Shown piece after piece: positions 58,950 through 64,000 of a stretch of 64,000 nucleotides of DNA. The translations under genes and the position numbers were made by a program. The notes beneath the pieces are model-generated. The model worked only from the letters and a program-made list of their open reading frames with translations, did no database searches and had not been told where the DNA came from. Numbering within the stretch: the first letter of the stretch is position 1; every line of letters starts with the position of its first letter. The DNA is taken from assembly GCF_002803075.1 (NCBI RefSeq), contig NZ_NNBK01000026.1, positions 1-64,000 on the forward strand. Direction: 5' to 3'. Origin of the DNA: Streptomyces sp. CB01373 (GTDB taxonomy: Bacteria; Actinomycetota; Actinomycetes; Streptomycetales; Streptomycetaceae).

Positions 58950-59695
58950 TGCTGCTGCCCAACTCCCGTACGGAGCCCGATGGTTCCGCCGTCATCCGCG
59001 TCCTGAGCCACAACATCCGGTCGATGCGGGACGACACCGAGGCGCTGGCCCGGGTGATCCGCGCCTGCGCGCCCGATCTCGTCCTCGTCCAGGAGGCGCC
59101 GCGCTTCTTCCGCTGGCGCAAGAAGCTGGCCCGGCTGGCGGCGGCCGCGGACCTGGTGATCCTCACCGGGGGCGCGACGGCCTCGGGCCCGGCGATTCTC
59201 TGCTCGCTGCGGGCCACCGTGGAACGCACCGAGGACGTCCTGCTGCCGCTCACCCCCGGACTGCACCGGCGGGGCCTCGCGACGGCGGTCGTCCGGTTCG
59301 GGGGCGCCCGGCTCGGCGTCGTCAGCTGCCACCTCTCGCTGAACGCGGAGGAGCGGTACGACCAGGCCGGGGTGCTGCTGGACCGGCTGGCCGGGATGGG
59401 TGTGGAGCACGCGGTGACGGGCGGCGACCTCAACGAGGGCCCGGACGGCCCGGCGTTCCGGCGGCTGGCCGACTCGCTCCAGGACGGCTGGGCCACCGCC
59501 CCCTGGGGCGCGGAGGCCACCTGGACGTCCACCGGCCCCCACCGGCGCATCGACGCCCTCTTCGCGACCCGGGACGTGGAAATTCTCGGCTGCGGCGTAC
59601 CGCTGGGCCTGCCGGGAGTGACGGAGGCGGACCTGAAGGCCTCCACGGACCACCGCCCGGTACTGGCCGCCCTCAGGGTCCCGGCACTTTCCTAG
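58949..59695 (+). CDS. Endonuclease/exonuclease/phosphatase-family protein
   Basis: The 248-aa protein has the EEP fold: RVLSHNIRSM (metal Asn), LVLVQEAPRF (catalytic Glu), CHLSLNAEERYDQA, GGDLNEGPDGPAF (Asp/Asn pair), RRIDALFATRD and the terminal STDHRPVLAALRV (Asp-His). All metal and catalytic residues of the family are present. No signal peptide, so it acts in the cytoplasm on nucleic acid or a phosphoester. Start chosen at 58949. Convergent with the following membrane protein gene. Confidence 0.9.
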   Translation: MLLPNSRTEPDGSAVIRVLSHNIRSMRDDTEALARVIRACAPDLVLVQEAPRFFRWRKKLARLAAAADLVILTGGATASGPAILCSLRATVERTEDVLLPLTPGLHRRGLATAVVRFGGARLGVVSCHLSLNAEERYDQAGVLLDRLAGMGVEHAVTGGDLNEGPDGPAFRRLADSLQDGWATAPWGAEATWTSTGPHRRIDALFATRDVEILGCGVPLGLPGVTEADLKASTDHRPVLAALRVPALS

Positions 59696-59700
59696 CCGGG

Positions 59701-59755
59701 GCCCCTCGTCCGGATCAGGCTGGGCTGATCCGGGCTGATCCGGACGAGAGGCCCC
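59701..59755. terminator. Terminator between convergent genes
   Basis: GCCCCTCGTCCGGATCAG (59701-59718) and CTGATCCGGACGAGAGGCCCC (59735-59755) form a long stem with a one-base bulge and a 16-base loop that itself contains GGGCTGATCC. It lies between the EEP and membrane-protein genes. Confidence 0.85.
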
Positions 59756-59786
59756 AGGGCGGGGGCCGAGTCGCGGGGAACCGGGC

Positions 59787-60611
59787 TCAGACCACCGCCC
59801 CGCGGCCCGGGTCGTCGTTGTCGTCGTCGTCCGTCTTCATGCGCGTCACCAGCGTCGCGAAGCCGCCCAGGAAGCCGCCTATGCCGAGCATGGCGAGCCA
59901 CCACGTCATGTCCCAGCCGAACAGGACGGCCAGCAGGAGCAGGACGGGGCCGCCGATCACCGCGAGCCAGGCGAACTTCGCGGTCGCGTCGGCTGACGGC
60001 AGCGGGGGCGGCTCCGGCGGGACGAAGTGTCCCTCGTCGCTCGTGTCGAAGTCGTCGTCGGACGGTTCGGCGAGCGAGTAGTCGCGCGGTCCCCCACCGC
60101 GATTGCCGACACCGGGCGCGAAGGAGACCGAGCTGCCCAGCCGCCCGGCGGGGGCGGAGGGGCCCTCCTCGCTCTCGCCGTCCTCGCCGGCCGCGCCGTT
60201 CCCGTCGCCCTTGGCGTCCTTGCCGGTCTCGTCCTTCCGGTCCTTCCACGGCTTCTCGACGTCCGGCGTCGGGTCCGGCGGCAACGCCAGGTCCTCGATC
60301 GGCCGGAACGGCCTGGAGCCCGGCGGGTCCGGCGGCTCCTCGCCGTACCCGGCGATGATCGCCGCCCAGGCGGCGTCCTCGTCGAAGCCGGAGCCCTCCT
60401 TGCCGGCGGGCACGCCGGGCTCGGCGCGCTGCTCGGCCGTCCCGGCGGGTTCGGCCGCTCCGACCGGTTCGGACGGTCCGACGGGTTCGGACGGTCCGAC
60501 GGGTTCGGACGGTCCCACTGGTCCGGCCGGTGTGACCGGGCCGGCCGGTTCGCCCGGCTCTGCCGGCTCACGGCCGTCGCGGTTCTCGCGGTCGGAGTCG
60601 TGCTCAGCCAC
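59787..60611 (-). CDS. Membrane protein with repeat-rich N-terminus
   Basis: The 274-aa protein is disordered and acidic for 195 residues, including a (GPSEPV)-type 6-aa repeat coded by 18-bp units, and has two C-terminal membrane helices (AWLAVIGGPVLLLLAVLF and WWLAMLGIGGFLGGFATLV). Such layout puts both ends inside. No known family. GTG 60611 overlaps the esterase stop by eight bases, so it is coupled to that gene. Confidence 0.82.
   Translation of the reverse strand: MAEHDSDRENRDGREPAEPGEPAGPVTPAGPVGPSEPVGPSEPVGPSEPVGAAEPAGTAEQRAEPGVPAGKEGSGFDEDAAWAAIIAGYGEEPPDPPGSRPFRPIEDLALPPDPTPDVEKPWKDRKDETGKDAKGDGNGAAGEDGESEEGPSAPAGRLGSSVSFAPGVGNRGGGPRDYSLAEPSDDDFDTSDEGHFVPPEPPPLPSADATAKFAWLAVIGGPVLLLLAVLFGWDMTWWLAMLGIGGFLGGFATLVTRMKTDDDDNDDPGRGAVV
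60468..60521 (-). repeat. 18-bp in-frame repeats
   Basis: Two identical units TTCGGACGGTCCGACGGG (60468 and 60486) and one partly changed unit (60504), preceded by a degenerate copy, encode GPSEPV repeats in the disordered N-terminus of the membrane protein. Confidence 0.85.
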
Positions 60612-61383
60612 CTGCCGTCGTCCCTTCCTTGCCGACACTGGGTGCGAGCCGGCCGATGAATGCGTAGCTCTCCTCGAAGATCCGGTCCGCATCGTGATCC
60701 AACGTCGCGACGTGGTAGCTGTGTTCCAGCAGCACCTCCGTGACGTCCGTGGAGGAGATCCGGCCGAGAATCCGGGCCGAGTCGACCGGCGGCACCACAT
60801 GGTCCTGCGGGCTGCGCAGGAGCAGCAGCGGCTGGGTGACCTGCGGCAGTTCGCGGTCGAGCATCCGGAAGAAGTTCCTGAGCGAGTGCGCGGCGTGCAG
60901 CGGCACCCGCTCGTACCCCAGCTCGGCGGCGCCTTCAAGCGCGATGTCGCTCGCGATGCCCTTCGTGGTCCGTACGAGGTGGCGGGCCACCGGCAGGGCG
61001 TACGCGGACAGGCCGTGCACCTTGTGGGCCGGGTTCACGACCACGACGCCCGCGACCGCGTCTCCGTGCCGGGCGGCCAGCCGCAGCGCCAGCGCGCCGC
61101 CCATGGACAGCCCGGCCACGAACACGCGCGTGCACGACTCGCGCAGCACCCGCAGCTCGCGGTCCACCTCCGCGTACCAGTCCGGCCAGCCGGTGAGCTG
61201 CATGTCCTCCCAGCGGGTGCCGTGCCCGGGCAGCAGCGGCAGGGAGACGGTCAGGCCGCGTCCGGCGAGGTACCGCCCCCAGGGCAGCAGTGACTGGGGG
61301 GAACCGGTGAAGCCGTGGCAGAGGAGGACACCGACCTCCCCGCCCTCGTGGCGGAACGGCTCGGCTCCGGGGAGCACCGGCAC
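60604..61383 (-). CDS. Alpha/beta-hydrolase esterase/lipase (Est30/monoglyceride lipase type)
   Basis: The 259-aa enzyme has the serine nucleophile S93 in AGLSMGGALAL, D194 in RSPQDHVVPP and H224 in HSYHVATLDHD, with the oxyanion region LLCHGFTGSPQSL. Length and the short lid fit carboxylesterase Est30. It may hydrolyse monoglycerides or other short esters. GTG 61383. It is coupled to the downstream membrane-protein gene and divergent from the PlsC gene. Confidence 0.92.
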   Translation of the reverse strand: MPVLPGAEPFRHEGGEVGVLLCHGFTGSPQSLLPWGRYLAGRGLTVSLPLLPGHGTRWEDMQLTGWPDWYAEVDRELRVLRESCTRVFVAGLSMGGALALRLAARHGDAVAGVVVVNPAHKVHGLSAYALPVARHLVRTTKGIASDIALEGAAELGYERVPLHAAHSLRNFFRMLDRELPQVTQPLLLLRSPQDHVVPPVDSARILGRISSTDVTEVLLEHSYHVATLDHDADRIFEESYAFIGRLAPSVGKEGTTAGG

Positions 61384-61515
61384 GTGGCTCTCCTGTGGTC
61401 GTCGATTGCAGGTACTTCACCGTACGCGACGGTACTGACACCGACCAGGGCCGTCGGTCCCACGGAAGGCAGCCCGGCGGTATCGTCTGATCGACACACA
61501 CAGGAAGGCACTCGG

Positions 61516-62409
61516 TTGTTCTACGGCACGATGAAGGTCGCCATCGGGGGGCCGCTGAAGATCGCCTTCCGGCCCTGGGTGGAAGGCCTGGAGAACATCC
61601 CCGACGAGGGTCCCGCCATTCTGGCGAGCAATCACCTGTCCTTCTCGGACTCCTTCTTCCTGCCGGTGATGCTCCACCGCCCGGTCACCTTCATCGCGAA
61701 GGCCGAGTACTTCACCACGCCCGGGGTGAAGGGCCGGCTCACCGCCGCGTTCTTCAAGGGTGTCGGCCAGCTCCCGGTGGACCGCTCCGGGTCGCGCGGT
61801 GCGGGCGAGGCGGCGGTGAGGAGCGGCATAGAGGTGCTGGAGCGCGGCGAGCTGTTCGGCATCTACCCGGAGGGCACCCGCTCGCCCGACGGCCGCCTCT
61901 ACCGCGGCAAGCCGGGCGGACTCGCCCGCGTGGCCCTGGCCACCGGAGCGCCGGTCATCCCGGTCGCCATGATCGACACGGAGAAGATCCAGCCGCCCGG
62001 GAAGGTCGTGCCCAAGCTGATGCGCCCGGGCATACGCATCGGCAAGCCACTGGACTTCAGCCGCTACGAGGGCCTCGCGCACGACCGTTTCGTGCTGCGG
62101 GCGGTGACGGACGAGGTCATGTACGAGATCATGAAGCTCTCCGGCCAGGAGTACGTAGACATCTACGCGACCGCGGCCAAGCGGCAGATCGCGGAGGCGG
62201 CCAAGGCCGAGAGGGAAGCGGAGAAGGCGGCGGGGAGAACGGCCGGGACAGCGGCCGACAGGGTCCAGCAGGCGGCGGGGACGGCGGCCGACAAGGTCCA
62301 GCAGGCGGCCGGCAAGGCACAGGAAGCTGCCGGGAAGGCGGCCGGCAAGGCCCAGGAGGCGGCGAAGGCGGCGCTCGGGCGGGCCGAGAAGGAGAAGCAG
62401 GCGGAGTAG
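61516..62409 (+). CDS. 1-acylglycerol-3-phosphate acyltransferase (PlsC family)
   Basis: The 297-aa membrane-associated enzyme adds the second acyl chain in phospholipid synthesis. The HX4D motif is NHLSFSD (H40, D45), the substrate motif is YPEGTRSPDG (E119), and VIPVAMIDTEKI is typical. After about residue 230 an Ala/Gln/Lys-rich helical tail of near repeats (GTAADKVQQAAGKAQEAAGK) follows, unusual for the family. TTG 61516 (LFYGTMKVAIGGPLK) is preceded by AGGAAGG and matches the family start. The macS gene follows 22 bases later, so the two may be co-transcribed. Confidence 0.9.
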   Translation: MFYGTMKVAIGGPLKIAFRPWVEGLENIPDEGPAILASNHLSFSDSFFLPVMLHRPVTFIAKAEYFTTPGVKGRLTAAFFKGVGQLPVDRSGSRGAGEAAVRSGIEVLERGELFGIYPEGTRSPDGRLYRGKPGGLARVALATGAPVIPVAMIDTEKIQPPGKVVPKLMRPGIRIGKPLDFSRYEGLAHDRFVLRAVTDEVMYEIMKLSGQEYVDIYATAAKRQIAEAAKAEREAEKAAGRTAGTAADRVQQAAGTAADKVQQAAGKAQEAAGKAAGKAQEAAKAALGRAEKEKQAE

Positions 62410-62431
62410 GGCGAACCGCCGGGGGGGGGAC

Positions 62432-63757
62432 ATGCAGAAGCGGCAACGCGTGATGAGGATGTCGGTCGAGCAGCCGATGTGGCGCGCGCTCGCCGGATAC
62501 CGGGTGCTGACCATGCTCTACGCGGTCGGCCTGTTCGCCACCGGCTACGACCGGTTCCCGCGACCCGGAGTCGCCATCGCCTACTACTGCGTGCTGTCCG
62601 TGTGGACCGTGGCCACACTGCCCAAGGTCGCGAACGCCGCGAGCTGCACCAGGCGCTTCCTGGCCGCCGACCTCACCCTGGCGCTGACGGGTATCCTCCT
62701 CACCCCCGTCGCCGACGCCCAGGCGCGGATCGTGGACGGCGGCCCGACCCTGCCGTCGATCTGGACCGCAGGCTCCGTCCTCGCCTTCGCCCTCAAGGGC
62801 GGCTGGCGCTGGGCCGCCGTCGCCTCCACCGCGGTCGCCGCCGCCAACCTGGTCGAGCGCGGCGCCCCGACCCGCGACACCGTGCACAACGTGATCCTGG
62901 TGTGGGTCGCCTCCATCGCCATCGGCTACGTCGTCGAGGTGGCCCGCGCCTCCGAGCGCACCCTCGCCCGCGCCCTGGAGATCGAGGCGGTCACCCGGGA
63001 GCGGGAGCGCCTGGCCCGGGACATCCACGACAGCGTGCTCCAGGTGCTCGCCATGGTGCAGCGGCGCGGCGCGGTCATCGGGGGCGAGGCCGCCGAACTG
63101 GGCCGGCTGGCGGGCGAGCAGGAGGTGGCGCTGCGCACCCTGGTCTCCGGCGGGCTGGTCCCGCTCCCCAGGGCGTCAGGGGGCGCGGACGGTGACACCT
63201 CCGGGGGCGCGGTCGTCCAAACCGTCGACAAGGACGACGAGGACGACGAGGACACGACCGGCGAGCCCGACGGGCCCGTCGACCTGCGCGCGCTGCTCGC
63301 CCCGTACGCCGGCGCCCGGGTCAGCCTCGCCGAACCGGGCGCCCCGGTGCTGCTGCGACCCGCCGCCGCCCGCGAGGTGGCCGCCGCCGTCGGGGCCGCG
63401 CTGGACAACGTCCGCCGGCACGCGGGCGAGGGCGCGCGGGCCTGGATCCTGGTCGAGGACGAGCCGGAGTCGGTGATCGTGACCGTGCGGGACGACGGTC
63501 CCGGCATCCCCCGGGGGCGGCTCGCCCAGGCCGAGGGCGAGGGCCGGCTCGGAGTGGCTCTGTCGATCCGGGGCCGGCTGCGCGACATCGGCGGTACCGC
63601 CGAGCTGATCTCGGTACCCGGCCAGGGCACGGAGGTCGAACTGAACGTGCCCAAGGGCGCGGGCGCCGTGGACACCACCGGCACCGCGGACGACACCGGG
63701 CGCACGAGGGGCGCGAAGGGCGCGTCCCGGACACGGGGGAAGGCGGAGAACCGATGA
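62432..63757 (+). CDS. macS: Sensor histidine kinase MacS
   Basis: The 441-aa kinase corresponds to MacS of the MacRS pair (SCO2121 in S. coelicolor), which affects morphogenesis and actinorhodin. It has about five membrane helices (25-175), a HisKA_3 domain with H199 in LARDIHDSVLQVLAM, an acidic, poorly conserved insert (KDDEDDEDTTGE), and a HATPase domain with NVRRHAGEGA, DDGPGIPRG and GRLGVALSIRGRL. A disordered Gly/Thr/Arg tail ends the protein. ATG 62432 has a G-rich ribosome site; the TGA overlaps macR ATG. Confidence 0.93.
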   Translation: MQKRQRVMRMSVEQPMWRALAGYRVLTMLYAVGLFATGYDRFPRPGVAIAYYCVLSVWTVATLPKVANAASCTRRFLAADLTLALTGILLTPVADAQARIVDGGPTLPSIWTAGSVLAFALKGGWRWAAVASTAVAAANLVERGAPTRDTVHNVILVWVASIAIGYVVEVARASERTLARALEIEAVTRERERLARDIHDSVLQVLAMVQRRGAVIGGEAAELGRLAGEQEVALRTLVSGGLVPLPRASGGADGDTSGGAVVQTVDKDDEDDEDTTGEPDGPVDLRALLAPYAGARVSLAEPGAPVLLRPAAAREVAAAVGAALDNVRRHAGEGARAWILVEDEPESVIVTVRDDGPGIPRGRLAQAEGEGRLGVALSIRGRLRDIGGTAELISVPGQGTEVELNVPKGAGAVDTTGTADDTGRTRGAKGASRTRGKAENR

Positions 63758-64000
63758 GCGAGGAGCAGGGCCCGATCAGAGTGATGGTGGTCGACGACCA
63801 CCCGATGTGGCGCGACGCCGTGGCCCGCGACCTGGCCGAGGCCGGCTTCGAGGTGGTCGCCACCGCGGGCGACGGCGAGCAGGCGGTGCGCCGTGCCAGG
63901 GCCGCCGCGCCCCAGGTGCTCGTCCTGGACCTCAACCTGCCCGCGAAGCCAGGGGTCCAGGTCTGCAAGGAACTCGTCGGCGCCGACCCGGCGTTGCGCG
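63754..64000 (+). CDS. macR: Response regulator MacR, N-terminal part
   Basis: The first 82 codons of a receiver domain are present (IRVMVVDDHPMWRDAVARDL, phosphoacceptor D59 in VLDLNLPAKPGV). The gene runs out of the window, so the C-terminal LuxR-type DNA-binding domain is inferred from the MacR family. Coupled to macS by an ATGA overlap. Confidence 0.92.
   Translation, partial: MSEEQGPIRVMVVDDHPMWRDAVARDLAEAGFEVVATAGDGEQAVRRARAAAPQVLVLDLNLPAKPGVQVCKELVGADPALR

Noticed and set aside
1..64000. tRNA, rRNA, insertion sequences, phage genes or replication origin
   Set aside because: No cloverleaf-like sequence, transposase, integrase, terminal repeat or DnaA-box cluster was recognised in this window.

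Overview
The window is chromosomal DNA from a Streptomyces-type actinomycete. Base composition is very GC-rich with strong third-position GC bias, starts are often GTG or TTG, and the gene content (MacRS, GlkA, PspA, CtaCDF/CtaE-QcrCAB, AdoK, PimB', SAM-IV riboswitch) is that of the core region of a Streptomyces chromosome. About 59 protein genes are supported. I see no tRNA, rRNA, CRISPR array, prophage or insertion sequence.

Layout. 1-9 kb: start of the 2-oxoacid dehydrogenase E2 gene (cut by the window edge), lpdA, leucyl aminopeptidase pepA, a GH114-like lipoprotein, cobS, two membrane proteins and a lysyltransferase-like protein. 9-16 kb: cobT, a methyltransferase, a metallo-beta-lactamase/CobU fusion, a 72-aa protein, an HtrA-like protease, a methyltransferase and a DUF3043 membrane protein. 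16-23 kb: pspA-pspAA, a 46-bp minisatellite, a NarL-type two-component system and an RND transporter. 23-30.5 kb: nadA, a HesB-type Fe-S carrier, a large repeat-rich membrane protein, adenosine kinase and a cysteine desulfurase fused to a TusA-like domain. 30.7-40.2 kb: ctaC-ctaD-ctaF, an L,D-transpeptidase, a degenerate receiver protein, then ctaE-qcrC-qcrA-qcrB, together the aerobic bc1-aa3 supercomplex. 40-46 kb: trpD, a SAM-IV riboswitch with a SufS-like enzyme, a lone Lrp/AsnC effector domain, a rhomboid protease, a zinc-ribbon protein and an NYN-domain protein. 46-52.4 kb: two NlpC/P60 cell-wall hydrolases, a metallopeptidase lipoprotein, a GT87-like membrane glycosyltransferase and PimB'. 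52.4-64 kb: acyl-CoA synthetase, metallophosphoesterase, SRPBCC protein, ArsA-like ATPase, DUF5304 protein, glkA, EEP-family phosphatase, a membrane protein, an esterase, a PlsC acyltransferase, and macS with the start of macR.

How they work together. The central theme is aerobic energy metabolism (lpdA/E2, cta/qcr, nadA, Fe-S and sulfur handling) placed next to envelope assembly (NlpC/P60, L,D-transpeptidase, PimB', PlsC, FadD-type synthetase, PspA) and cobalamin nucleotide-loop assembly (cobS, cobT, cobU). The gene content and rough order resemble the mycobacterial stretch I recall as about Rv2182c to Rv2215, so most of the window is probably an old actinobacterial block. The least explained elements are the 46-bp minisatellite, a palindromic module inside pspA, a membrane-protein gene with no stop before the opposing gene, strong hairpins and palindromes in promoter regions, a six-codon leader after the SAM-IV riboswitch, and a set of apparently leaderless genes.
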